Origin: Levilactobacillus namurensis
Lineage (GTDB): Bacteria > Bacillota > Bacilli > Lactobacillales > Lactobacillaceae
Direction: 5' to 3'
Length of the DNA stretch: 64,000 bases
Assembly (NCBI RefSeq): GCF_032197885.1
Contig: NZ_CP134159.1
Location: forward strand, 1,426,001-1,490,000
Position 1 is the stretch's first letter. Each line of letters opens with the position of its first letter. Positions 1-7,748 of this stretch are shown one piece after another. Both the position numbers and the translations under genes were made by a program. The notes beneath the pieces are model-generated. The model was not told the DNA's origin. It saw only the letters and a list, made by a program, of their open reading frames with translations, and searched no databases.

Positions 1-112
1 TGTCGGCAGTTGATTTAAGCTCCATTAGCACATCTAGATTATCGAACCATTTACCAAGATGGTCGTTAAAGTCATAGGGCCATTTAAGAAATAGTGCATT
101 GGCTTCAGGCAA
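1..112 (-). pseudogene. Partial unidentified reading frame at left edge
   Basis: An open frame enters from the left edge on the minus strand and can be read back to a TTG near 112, just after an in-frame TAA. The peptide has a protein-like composition (it includes the segments ALFLKWPYDF and GKWFDNLDVL). A second short open frame in another register (ATG near 199, beginning MMTMAISHFAAS) lies just upstream, so this may be the broken 5' end of one gene facing away from the rgg remnant. I do not recognise the family. Neither start has a good ribosome site. It is too short and truncated for a functional call. Confidence 0.25.
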
Positions 113-287
113 TTATTCACAAAGCATTTATAACTGAGCCAAAATTTTCACGCTTCCCTAAGCTGGCGGCAAAATGGCTAATGGCCATCGTCATCATATG
201 ATCAACTTCCTTTGCCTACCCGTATAGTAACAAATTGAAAACGAATGACTTAAAATAATGCCATATAGGACAATTGGGGGGATTTTT

Positions 288-1157
288 ATGAAAACGATTG
301 GTGAAACACTACGACAAATACGTAAAAGCAAGGGCCTAAAGCTAAAGGATTTGGCAATCAATGGTGTGTCAGCAACCTTTATTTCAAAGGTCGAAAGAAA
401 CGAATCTAATATTGGCCTGAACAAGTTTGAAGCACTGCTCAACGGTTTACACGTCTCCTATGACGAGTTCAAATATCTTCAAAACAACTACTCACAAAAT
501 TCACAAGAAGAGTTCTTAGAAAAATTAAATAATTTTGTTATCGATGAAAACTGATATGGCATACAAAGATTATACGAAGGCGAAAAAGTCCTCACCCCTG
601 AAAATAGCCCAGAAAAATCGTCACATTTTTACAATATGACACTGGCTCTATGCCTGATGAGAAAAATCCAAGGGAAGCGTCTTCCTCAGAAGGATACTAA
701 ATTGCTTGTAAAGTATCTGTTATCTATCGATTCGTGGGGTGTTTATGAACTCAGACTGTTTAACAATGCCATGTTTATATTTGATCACGCGTCCTTAATG
801 GCACTTACACAAATAGCCATTGACCGCTCCAAGTACTATCTCCAGTTACCTGGGTATTCTGACTTATTGTCCTCTATACTTAGTAACGCGATTGAATTGC
901 TAATAGAAAATCATGAGTTGGAATTCGCAAAGAAGCTGCTTGCTCAAAACGAAGGTAACTTAGACTTTGAGAAAATTACACAATCAAAGATTAAAATTAT
1001 CTTTTTAGCAGCATTAATTGCCGAGAAGCAACGTTCCCAATCATCGGTCCCTTCTAGCCCAGAAGCCATTATTGCTGCCTGTTATTCGCTCAAAGCGGTA
1101 AATTGGTCAAATGAGTTAAATAAATACTTACAAGACTGGCGTAAAACAACGAAGTAA
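288..1157 (+). pseudogene. Rgg/MutR-type transcriptional regulator interrupted by an in-frame TGA
   Basis: The start at 288 follows a GGGGGGAT ribosome site. Residues 1-60 form an XRE-type helix-turn-helix (KTIGETLRQIRKSKGLKL, then ISKVERNES), typical of Rgg/GadR/MutR regulators, which bind DNA through this domain and often sense peptide pheromones through a C-terminal helical repeat domain. A TGA at 552-554 stops translation after 88 residues. The same frame then reads on without a shift through 1157, and the downstream part has the expected Rgg C-terminal look (VKYLLSIDSWGVYELRLF). The full protein would be about 289 residues, the usual family length. An internal ATG at 636 could restart translation but has no clear ribosome site. 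It is a regulator inactivated by one nonsense codon, or a sequencing error. No partner peptide gene is visible. Confidence 0.72.
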
Positions 1158-1288
1158 CACCCTTTGGGGGACCATAGTCTCCCTGGAAATCACCCCCCAA
1201 TACCCATTCCCTTTAAAACTGGAAGACTGATTTAGTCCTAGGGGATGAATAGTAATCTGATTCAATAAGTCTAGTCCCCCCATTTTCT

Positions 1289-1319
1289 AAAAAAAAGAAG
1301 CTAGATTAGCTCTAGCTTC
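1289..1319 (-). terminator. Rho-independent terminator after yozE-like gene
   Basis: On the minus strand the 9-bp stem GAAGCTAGA/TCTAGCTTC with a 5-nt loop is followed by eight T residues. It lies 43 bases after the end of the YozE-like gene and closes the degV operon. Confidence 0.85.
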
Positions 1320-1361
1320 AACCCGGTGCTTAGTTTTCTAAAAGTCGTTTATGTCAATCGC

Positions 1362-1583
1362 TTATGCCAAGAAGTCTTGGTAGAGCCGCCAAGCGTCGTC
1401 AAAGATGGTCATTGAGGGCAGGTAACTGGCATTTTCTTCCAGATACTTCGAGAGACGCTCGAAATCCGTTTCTTGCTTGGGAAACGAACTGTCATAAAAC
1501 GCATTGTTGGCAAACTCGGCGACCGGATCATAACTCTCCGGATTCCGTTGGGTCATGAGAAATGTGTAAAATGTTTTAATCAT
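1362..1583 (-). CDS. YozE/UPF0346 family protein
   Basis: This is a 73-residue acidic protein with the pattern of the YozE (SAM-like, UPF0346) family: an N-terminal [13 protein letters not shown], then [13 protein letters not shown], and an aromatic C-terminal [10 protein letters not shown]. The family is widespread in Firmicutes and has no established biochemical role; known structures are small helical bundles. AAGGAG precedes the ATG. It is the last gene of a minus-strand run degV, SGNH esterase, ypmS, this gene, with only 11 bases to the previous gene, and a strong terminator follows. The length matches the family. The family call is firm, the function unknown. Confidence 0.88.
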   Translation of the reverse strand: MIKTFYTFLMTQRNPESYDPVAEFANNAFYDSSFPKQETDFERLSKYLEENASYLPSMTIFDDAWRLYQDFLA

Positions 1584-1594
1584 GTCAAAACTCC

Positions 1595-2197
1595 TTAATT
1601 CTGTGGAATCCGCGCTTGGAAGACAAACTTGCCCTTACCGGATAAGTCAATCGTCTTCGCCGCGTACGATAACTTCTTCCCGTTACCGATAGCCGTCAAG
1701 TGCAGGGTAACCGTGTGCTTCCCGCTATCCACGGCCACCCACTTAGGTAGCGGATAGTTCTTCGCGATGTAGTTCATGACGAAGCTGACCGGTACCGGTA
1801 AAGCACCGATGGACAGCTTCTGGGCCGTTAGCTTCACATCCCCTGACGGTAGAACCGTTGGCTGAAACATTAACGAGAAGTTCACGTGCGCCCCTAACAC
1901 CTGCGTTGAGCCGGTCAACATGGCGTGGTCGGCGACCTGAAAACGGTACTTCATGGACTGATTAGTCAACGATTTATTGACGTAGTAATCAGCCAGAGCA
2001 TTAACTTGTTGCTTATTCAACGTCACGTTGATCTTAGTGGTTGCCGTCGTAGCTGGTTGTGCCGTTGCGGCCACCTTAACGGGTCGCATGGCCAGAAAGA
2101 TGGTAACCAAAAAGCCAACCACGATGACGGCCAGTAACGTCAGAAAGCCCAGTTTCCACCCGTTACGCGGGGTGGATTGTGTTCCGTGTCGTTGCAT
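1595..2197 (-). CDS. YpmS-like membrane-anchored protein (DUF2140)
   Basis: Residues 13-38 of this roughly 200-residue protein are a hydrophobic signal anchor, followed by a Ser/Thr/Ala-rich linker and an extracytoplasmic beta-rich domain, as in YpmS/DUF2140 proteins. The second ATG of the frame is taken as the start because GGGGGGA then sits 6 bases upstream; the first ATG would abut the ribosome site. In Bacillus and lactobacilli ypmS travels with the SGNH esterase ypmR, as it does here. The membrane topology is inferred from the sequence. The molecular function is unknown; lipid binding has been suggested for related folds, but nothing here tests that. Confidence 0.85.
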   Translation of the reverse strand: MQRHGTQSTPRNGWKLGFLTLLAVIVVGFLVTIFLAMRPVKVAATAQPATTATTKINVTLNKQQVNALADYYVNKSLTNQSMKYRFQVADHAMLTGSTQVLGAHVNFSLMFQPTVLPSGDVKLTAQKLSIGALPVPVSFVMNYIAKNYPLPKWVAVDSGKHTVTLHLTAIGNGKKLSYAAKTIDLSGKGKFVFQARIPQN

Positions 2198-2209
2198 CTG
2201 CATTCCCCC

Positions 2210-3136
2210 CTATTTCTTTAACCATTGTTGATGTGCTTGCATTTGAGTATACAACTTCTGGGTCATTAACCGGTACCCTTTCGCATTCGGGTGGAAGTGA
2301 TCGGCTGGTGATAAGTAATCGTTCAGCTCGTCGTTAACGTCACTGGCCAAAATCTGCTTTTGGAACGTCTCGACGGACAGTTCTCCCGAATTACTTTCTT
2401 GAGCGGCCCGCTTAAGCTTAGCCTGTTGACTGATTGAGCGGTATTGGCCGACTGATAAGGGCCGGTCAATATCAACGTAGTACAGGTTCTGGTACCTACG
2501 GGTCGCCTTGGTCGTGACCTTATTCCAATCCGTTACGGCGTTGGTGATCTGAGTCACGTTCGCAAAGTACACGTAAATGGGATTGTAGATACTGTAGATA
2601 AAAATCGATGCGTGCCCATTATACTTGCGAACTGTATTCAACAGGCTCTCCAATTTTCCCCGGTACGTGTCTTCGGCTTGGTCTAATTGCCGATCCAGCT
2701 TGGACTGCTGATTGATCATGACATTTTTCGTCAACGTCTGGAGGAGGTCATTGCCGCCCACGGTCAACGTAATGACCTGCGCTTGTTTGACCTGTTGTTG
2801 CATCTTAGGACTGTCCACTAGTCGCTTTTCGATCTGGTCACTCCGGTCACCCGCGCGACCATAGTTGTGCATGATGACCTTGACCTTATCCTTTTGGTGC
2901 ACCATCTTCTGAATCCGACTGGTGTACCCCCCGGTCTTGGTTTGGTCACCCACTCCCTGCGTCAACGAATCCCCCAAGGCCACCAACCGTACCGTTTGTC
3001 GGCGGTCATTTTGAGGAACCTTATCCGTCTTCAAGGTTCGCGCGCCGGGATGCCAGTACGTCAGGAAAGCTAAAGCCACCACGACAATCAATAGGGCGAT
3101 CCCCAGGACCTTCGAGAGGTTTTTCATTTTTTTCAT
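2210..3136 (-). CDS. SGNH/GDSL-family hydrolase, membrane-anchored (YpmR-like)
   Basis: An N-terminal membrane anchor at about residues 7-27 (LGIALLIVVVALAFLTYW) is followed by an SGNH hydrolase domain. Block I is the nucleophile motif ALGDSLTQG near residue 54, block III is TVGGNDLL near residue 127, and block V is DHFHPNAKGY near residue 283, which supplies the Asp and His. Such enzymes hydrolyse esters (lipids, acylated glycans) outside the cell; the substrate is not predictable. All catalytic residues are present. GGGAGGAAG precedes the ATG. It is 7 bases from ypmS and follows degV. Confidence 0.9.
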   Translation of the reverse strand: MKKMKNLSKVLGIALLIVVVALAFLTYWHPGARTLKTDKVPQNDRRQTVRLVALGDSLTQGVGDQTKTGGYTSRIQKMVHQKDKVKVIMHNYGRAGDRSDQIEKRLVDSPKMQQQVKQAQVITLTVGGNDLLQTLTKNVMINQQSKLDRQLDQAEDTYRGKLESLLNTVRKYNGHASIFIYSIYNPIYVYFANVTQITNAVTDWNKVTTKATRRYQNLYYVDIDRPLSVGQYRSISQQAKLKRAAQESNSGELSVETFQKQILASDVNDELNDYLSPADHFHPNAKGYRLMTQKLYTQMQAHQQWLKK

Positions 3137-3205
3137 AATCTTCCTCCCTATACAGAAAAAGCGGTGACGTCGCCACCCCTTTTTCCGTGATTCATCGTCA
3201 TTTAA

Positions 3206-4057
3206 TTATTTGGTTGGATCCGTGTAGTACATTAACGCAAAAGCGCCTGGTCCACCGTGGGTCGCAATGATGGGCACCGTTTCACGCACCAATACCGGCA
3301 TCCCCGGTAAGAGTTCTTTCAAGTGCGCCTGTATCTTGTCGATGCTGTCAAAGGCCTCTACGTGCGAAATCCCAATCGCCTTGATATTCGGCGTCTGCTT
3401 GATCTGCTCGTAGACCTTGTCGAAGTACCGGTCGATGGTCTTCATTCCCCGACCCTTGGCCCGGACCTTCAACTGACCCCCGGTAACCTGCAACACGATC
3501 TTAATGTTCAACAATGAGGTCAACATCCCAGCGGCCCGACCTAACCGGCCCCCCTTGAGGATGTTTTCCAACGTCACGATGCCCATGAATAGGTGGGTGT
3601 TATCCCGAACTTTAGCGGCCCGTTCCAAAATGGCAGCCTTATCGGCACCTTGAGCGGCCAACTGGGCGGCTTCGATCACTTGGAAGGCCAACGCCTGATC
3701 GGTAAATTGGCTATCGACGACCGTAACGTCAGTCTTTGAGAGATTAGCCGCTTGTTCAGCCGCGTGAATGGTCCCACTGATAGCCTCCAACATGGTGAAG
3801 CAGATAACACTACTGCCGTCCTCACCTAATTTGTCAAAAGTCTCCACGAAAGACCCCAACGGTGGCTGGCTAGTCTTAGGTAACGTTTTAGACGTTTTCA
3901 TTTTATCAATAAATTCTTTGTTGGTGATTGATTCACGTTCCACGTAGATGGTGTCGTCAATCATGACCGTCAACGGAACGATGGTGATGTGATTCTCTTG
4001 AATCTGTTGGTCGGTTAACCCGGCAGACGAATCCGTGACGATTTTGATGTTAGCCAT
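3206..4057 (-). CDS. DegV family fatty-acid-binding protein
   Basis: This 283-residue protein is full length for the DegV family. The N-terminal lobe carries KIVTDSSAGL, the middle has TSQPPLGSF and DSQFTDQALAF, and LENILKGGRLGRAAG and the C-terminal GGPGAFALMYYTD complete the fold. DegV proteins bind fatty acids and, as FakB subunits, present them to the kinase FakA for phospholipid synthesis. Which role this paralogue has cannot be told; no fakA is in the window. It is the first gene of a minus-strand operon and is divergent from the hemolysin III-like gene. Confidence 0.93.
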   Translation of the reverse strand: MANIKIVTDSSAGLTDQQIQENHITIVPLTVMIDDTIYVERESITNKEFIDKMKTSKTLPKTSQPPLGSFVETFDKLGEDGSSVICFTMLEAISGTIHAAEQAANLSKTDVTVVDSQFTDQALAFQVIEAAQLAAQGADKAAILERAAKVRDNTHLFMGIVTLENILKGGRLGRAAGMLTSLLNIKIVLQVTGGQLKVRAKGRGMKTIDRYFDKVYEQIKQTPNIKAIGISHVEAFDSIDKIQAHLKELLPGMPVLVRETVPIIATHGGPGAFALMYYTDPTK

Positions 4058-4073
4058 GGGGATCCCACTCTTT

Positions 4074-4102
4074 CTGACTAGAAATTTGGTTTATGCTACA
4101 AT
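4074..4102 (+). promoter_or_regulatory. Promoter of the hemolysin III-like gene
   Basis: CTGACT, a 17-base spacer ending in TGC, and TACAAT form an extended -10 promoter pointing to the plus-strand gene that starts at 4201, with a leader of about 90 bases. It overlaps the degV upstream region, so the two divergent genes share a short control region. Confidence 0.55.
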
Positions 4103-4200
4103 ATGCGTAATGAAACATACGGTAATAGTATAGCAGAATTAGTTGGAATTTTCAGCTGAACCCATACAAAACCCGTTAGAAAATAAGGAGGTCGACTTTC

Positions 4201-4842
4201 TTGGAACCTACCCGTAGTCGGACATATCAAATTGTTAATGAGGTCTTAAACGCCGTGACGCACGGCATTGGTGCGGGGCTCAGCATCGCTGGTTTGGTGA
4301 TTCTACTGCTCCAAGCCCACGCTAAAGGCGGTGCTATTCGCATCACCACGTTTGCCATCTATGGGGCCATCATGGTGTTGTTCTATCTGGCCTCGACGCT
4401 GTTCCATAGCCTGGTCTTCACCCGTGCCAGCCACGTTTTTCAAATCTTTGACCACTGTGCCATCTACCTATTGATTGCCGGGACCTACACCCCCTACACG
4501 TTACTGGTCATTGGCGGTGCCCTGGGGTGGACCATGTTCGGTGTCATCTGGGCCATGGCCATTCTGGGGATTATCTATAAAGCCATCTGGCTAGGACAGC
4601 ATCAGATACTCTCAACGGTCATTTACGTGGTCATGGGCTGGATGTGTCTGCTGGGGATTAAGCCCCTATACACTGGCTTAGGACCCGTTGGTTTTAGTCT
4701 ACTGTTCGCAGGCGGTGTCGCCTTTACCGTGGGCGCCGTCCTGTACAGCTTTAAAGGCGTTCCCTTTGGCCACGTGATCTGGCACCTCTTCGTGATGCTG
4801 GGGACCGGCCTGATGTACTTTTCAATTTTATTCTACGCTTAA
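4201..4842 (+). CDS. PAQR/hemolysin III family membrane protein (TrhA-like)
   Basis: A TTG start lies 9 bases after TAAGGAGGT. The 213-residue protein has seven hydrophobic segments and the conserved polar positions of the family: THGIGAGLS near residue 20, STLFHS near 60, and a final HLFVMLG near 195. These His/Asp/Ser residues form the metal site characteristic of PAQR hydrolase-like proteins. Bacterial members have been called hemolysin III; a role in membrane energetics or lipid homeostasis is proposed for E. coli TrhA. A clear terminator follows at 4853. It is a single-gene unit. Confidence 0.92.
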   Translation: MEPTRSRTYQIVNEVLNAVTHGIGAGLSIAGLVILLLQAHAKGGAIRITTFAIYGAIMVLFYLASTLFHSLVFTRASHVFQIFDHCAIYLLIAGTYTPYTLLVIGGALGWTMFGVIWAMAILGIIYKAIWLGQHQILSTVIYVVMGWMCLLGIKPLYTGLGPVGFSLLFAGGVAFTVGAVLYSFKGVPFGHVIWHLFVMLGTGLMYFSILFYA

Positions 4843-4852
4843 CCGTGATCGG

Positions 4853-4886
4853 GGCTTTCGTCAGGACCGCTGACGGAAGCCTTTTT
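4853..4886 (+). terminator. Terminator after the hemolysin III-like gene
   Basis: A 12-bp stem GGCTTTCGTCAG/CTGACGGAAGCC (one G-T pair) is followed by TTTTT, 10 bases after the stop codon. Confidence 0.85.
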
Positions 4887-4986
4887 CACGGGTAGCGCCG
4901 CGATTCGATAGTTTCCTTAATTAAACCAGCCCCGCCACCACGACTCTAGTCCGCGCGGGGCCTACTCCAGAAAGAAGTGACGTTCG

Positions 4987-6183
4987 TTGTCCACCCCTAA
5001 AGCTCACAGTCGCTACCTGGTCCTCGGGATGATTCTCGTGGCGGCCAATCTGCGGCTCCCCATCACCATGATGCCTGGTCTCCTTCCCAGTCTGCAACAC
5101 GAATTAGGCCTTCCCAGTTCCTTAGCCGGCCTGTTGACCACCATTCCCTTACTGGCCTTTGCCATTGCTTCCCCCTTACTAGCCCGTTGGGGGCAACGCT
5201 TCGGTACAGAATTGGTGATTTACGGATCTCTGATTCTAATCGGGCTAGGCAGTTTCTTACGGCTGATCCCCACGGTGGCCTGGCTCTTCGTGGGAACTTC
5301 CCTGTTAGGCGTGGGCGTCGCGGGCGGTAACGTCTTAATTCCCGCCATTATCAAGGACGACTTTAGTACCACCATGGACCGGACTACCACGCAATACACC
5401 CTGTCCATGCTGTTAGTGGGGGCCTTGGGGACCGGGGTATCCGGGTTGCTAGCCGCCCGGTGGTCGTTGACCCTAGCCATGGCCGTCCTCTCATTGATTG
5501 CCCTGGTCAACTTGGTGGTCTGGCTCCCGAACCTGCGTTTTAACCGGCCCGCATCACCGACCACAGCCACCACGGCTACCCATAAAGCAACAGCGCATCC
5601 CAGTGTCTGGCGGACGCCTTTAGCGTGGGTCGTCACCGGCTACTTCGGGGTTCAGTCGCTGGTCTTTTACGTCTTGATCACCTGGCTACCCGAGATTTTC
5701 ATGCACCAAGGCTTCTCGGCCGTCACGGCTGGGACGCTGGTCACCGTCATGCAGCTCAGTAACCTCCCCATGGCCTACATCGTGCCGATGACGTCTTCGA
5801 AGCCTTCCGGGGTAGCTGCCATGTTAGGCGTCACCGGAATCGGCTTAGTTGGTGGCGTCGCTGGTTTCTTGATTCCCCACCTTTCCTTAGGCGTTGCGAT
5901 TTTCCTAAACGTCTTGATTGGTCTGGCTGCCGGTGCGGCCTTTAACCTGTCCGTGGTCTTCTTTACCCAAAAGACCACCAATGGGGATGAAACGGCTGCG
6001 TTATCGGGGATGGCGCAATCGGCCGGCTACCTAGTCGCCGCCGTGGGTCCCGTCATGCTAGGCTGGGTCGGTAACGCCTTAGGCTGGTCCCTGGTCGCGG
6101 GACTAACGGCCGCATTAAGCGCCCTGATGACGGCTATCGGCTTCGTAATTTGGCGCCACCACACCATCTACGACCATCACTAA
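4987..6183 (+). CDS. MFS transporter, CynX/NimT-like
   Basis: A TTG start follows AAAGAAGTG. The 398-residue protein has 12 predicted membrane segments and opens with the signature of the CynX/NimT (cyanate / 2-nitroimidazole) branch of the major facilitator superfamily: VAANLRLPITMMPGLLP near residues 18-34, then GLPSSLAGLLTTIPLLAFA and the central loop after helix 6. Transport is probably proton-coupled uptake or efflux of a small organic anion or drug; the substrate is not predictable. It is a single gene between two terminators. The ribosome site is weak, so the exact start is the uncertain point. Confidence 0.88.
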   Translation: MSTPKAHSRYLVLGMILVAANLRLPITMMPGLLPSLQHELGLPSSLAGLLTTIPLLAFAIASPLLARWGQRFGTELVIYGSLILIGLGSFLRLIPTVAWLFVGTSLLGVGVAGGNVLIPAIIKDDFSTTMDRTTTQYTLSMLLVGALGTGVSGLLAARWSLTLAMAVLSLIALVNLVVWLPNLRFNRPASPTTATTATHKATAHPSVWRTPLAWVVTGYFGVQSLVFYVLITWLPEIFMHQGFSAVTAGTLVTVMQLSNLPMAYIVPMTSSKPSGVAAMLGVTGIGLVGGVAGFLIPHLSLGVAIFLNVLIGLAAGAAFNLSVVFFTQKTTNGDETAALSGMAQSAGYLVAAVGPVMLGWVGNALGWSLVAGLTAALSALMTAIGFVIWRHHTIYDHH

Positions 6184-6200
6184 TTCAATTAAGATAAATC

Positions 6201-6241
6201 AAATAAGACGAGGGACTAGTTGCTAGCCTCTCGTCTTATTT
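6201..6241. terminator. Bidirectional terminator between MFS gene and folA
   Basis: AATAAGACGAG and CTCGTCTTATT form a long stem in the 90-base gap between the convergent MFS gene and folA, with A-rich and T-rich flanks so that it can serve both strands. Confidence 0.8.
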
Positions 6242-6274
6242 ATCGTGTTTTAGTTAAATTTTGGGGTGTCACCG

Positions 6275-6769
6275 TTAGTTCTTACGTTGAAACTGTTCGA
6301 ACTCAAACGGATAGGGATTGCGCTCATCCGTTTGACCGACCTGGTGCCCAATCCGGGTAAACTGCGAATAATCGATTGCGGGCATCCAGGTGTCCCCCGG
6401 GAAGTCCGCCTGAATCGTGGTCCGGTAGAGTTGATCAACGTCGGGTAAGAGCCCCGCGAACAATTGCGCGCCCCCTACTACGAAGAGCTGTTCCGCCTCA
6501 TGAGCCCGGGCATAAGTCCGAACAGCCGCTAGTGAGTCCAAGACCGTGACGTCTGCTGGAAAGTCAGCCGCCGGACGGTGACTGACTACGATATTCTTAC
6601 GGTGCGGTAACGGCCGTCCAAATGAAGCAAACGTCCGGGCACCCGCAATGATCGTGTGGCCGGTCGTCGTGGTTTTAAAGAAGTGCATATCCGCGGGTAG
6701 GTGCCAAGGCAATTGCCCCTGGTACCCAATCACGCCGCCGTGGCTCTCCGCCCAAAGGTAGATTAACAT
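6275..6769 (-). CDS. folA: Dihydrofolate reductase
   Basis: The enzyme reduces dihydrofolate to tetrahydrofolate with NADPH and so regenerates the cofactor oxidised by the adjacent thymidylate synthase. The 164-residue protein has the canonical GQLPWHLPADMHFFK segment with the substrate-binding acidic residue at Asp27, an NADPH-loop region (GARTFASFGRPLPHRKNIVVSHR) and the cis-Gly-Gly motif VVGGAQLF near residue 97. AGGAGG precedes the ATG. It lies 13 bases downstream of thyA, the usual thyA-folA pair. An alternative symbol is dfrA. Confidence 0.97.
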   Translation of the reverse strand: MLIYLWAESHGGVIGYQGQLPWHLPADMHFFKTTTTGHTIIAGARTFASFGRPLPHRKNIVVSHRPAADFPADVTVLDSLAAVRTYARAHEAEQLFVVGGAQLFAGLLPDVDQLYRTTIQADFPGDTWMPAIDYSQFTRIGHQVGQTDERNPYPFEFEQFQRKN

Positions 6770-6782
6770 CTGACGTCCCCTC

Positions 6783-7733
6783 CTAAACGGCTACCGGTGC
6801 TTTGATCGCCGGTGCCGGATCGTAGCCGGTTACTTTAATGTCCTTCATCCCGTAGTCGAAGATACTCGACTTCTCCGGATTCAACCACAACTGCGGCGCA
6901 GCCTTTGGCGTCCGAGCCAACTGGGTCTTAATCTGGGTAATGTGGTTGCGATAGATGTGCGCATCCCCCAGCGTGTGCACGAAGTCGCCGACCTCCAGGC
7001 CCACTTCCTTCGCGATGAGCGACGTTAGAAGCGCGTAGCTGGCGATGTTAAAGGGGACCCCCAGGAAGATGTCGGCACTGCGTTGATACAGCTGACAGCT
7101 CAATTTACCGTCGTTGACGTAGAATTGGAACAGCGTGTGGCAGGGGGGCAAAGCCATAGACGGGACATCGGCCGGATTCCACGCAGAAACGATCATTCGT
7201 CGAGAATCTGGGTGCGTCCGGAGGGTCTGAATCACGTTCGCAATTTGGTCAATGGTTTCCCCGTTGTGGCCCTGCCAAGCCCGCCACTGACTGCCGTAGA
7301 CCAAGCCTAGGTCACCATACACCTTCGCAAAGGCTTCATCGTTGACGATACGGTCGCAGAAGGCCTTCTTTTCAGCCTGGTATTGCTGGTTAAAGTCGGC
7401 GTCCACCAGTGACCGCCGCCCAAAATCATGCATATCCGGGCCATGGTAGTCTGGACTCTCCACGTACCGCTGGAAGGCCCATTCATCCCAGATGTGATTA
7501 TGGTGTTGCAACAGGAAGCGAATATTGGTATCGCCTCGTAGGAACCAGAGTAACTCGGACTTGATCAGACCAAAGGGAACCTTCTTGGTGGTCAATAACG
7601 GAAACCCCTCTTGTAGGTTAAAACGCATCTGATACCCAAACAGGCTGATGGTTCCCGTTCCCGTCCGGTCCGTCTTGGCGTGACCCTCCGTTAACACGGT
7701 TCGGGCTAAATTCAAGTAAGCATCTTCCAACAT
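6783..7733 (-). CDS. thyA: Thymidylate synthase
   Basis: It converts dUMP to dTMP using methylenetetrahydrofolate. The length of 316 residues, with the extra segment at about residues 85-135, matches the long L. casei-type enzyme rather than the 264-residue E. coli type. The catalytic cysteine is at position 198 in [11 protein letters not shown], the same number as in L. casei. TDRTGTGT (dUMP phosphate loop) and the [18 protein letters not shown] block are intact. The ribosome site is AGGAGGT. It lies between an ABC-F gene and folA and is probably cotranscribed with both. Confidence 0.98.
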   Translation of the reverse strand: MLEDAYLNLARTVLTEGHAKTDRTGTGTISLFGYQMRFNLQEGFPLLTTKKVPFGLIKSELLWFLRGDTNIRFLLQHHNHIWDEWAFQRYVESPDYHGPDMHDFGRRSLVDADFNQQYQAEKKAFCDRIVNDEAFAKVYGDLGLVYGSQWRAWQGHNGETIDQIANVIQTLRTHPDSRRMIVSAWNPADVPSMALPPCHTLFQFYVNDGKLSCQLYQRSADIFLGVPFNIASYALLTSLIAKEVGLEVGDFVHTLGDAHIYRNHITQIKTQLARTPKAAPQLWLNPEKSSIFDYGMKDIKVTGYDPAPAIKAPVAV

Positions 7734-7748
7734 GACTTCTATGACCTC

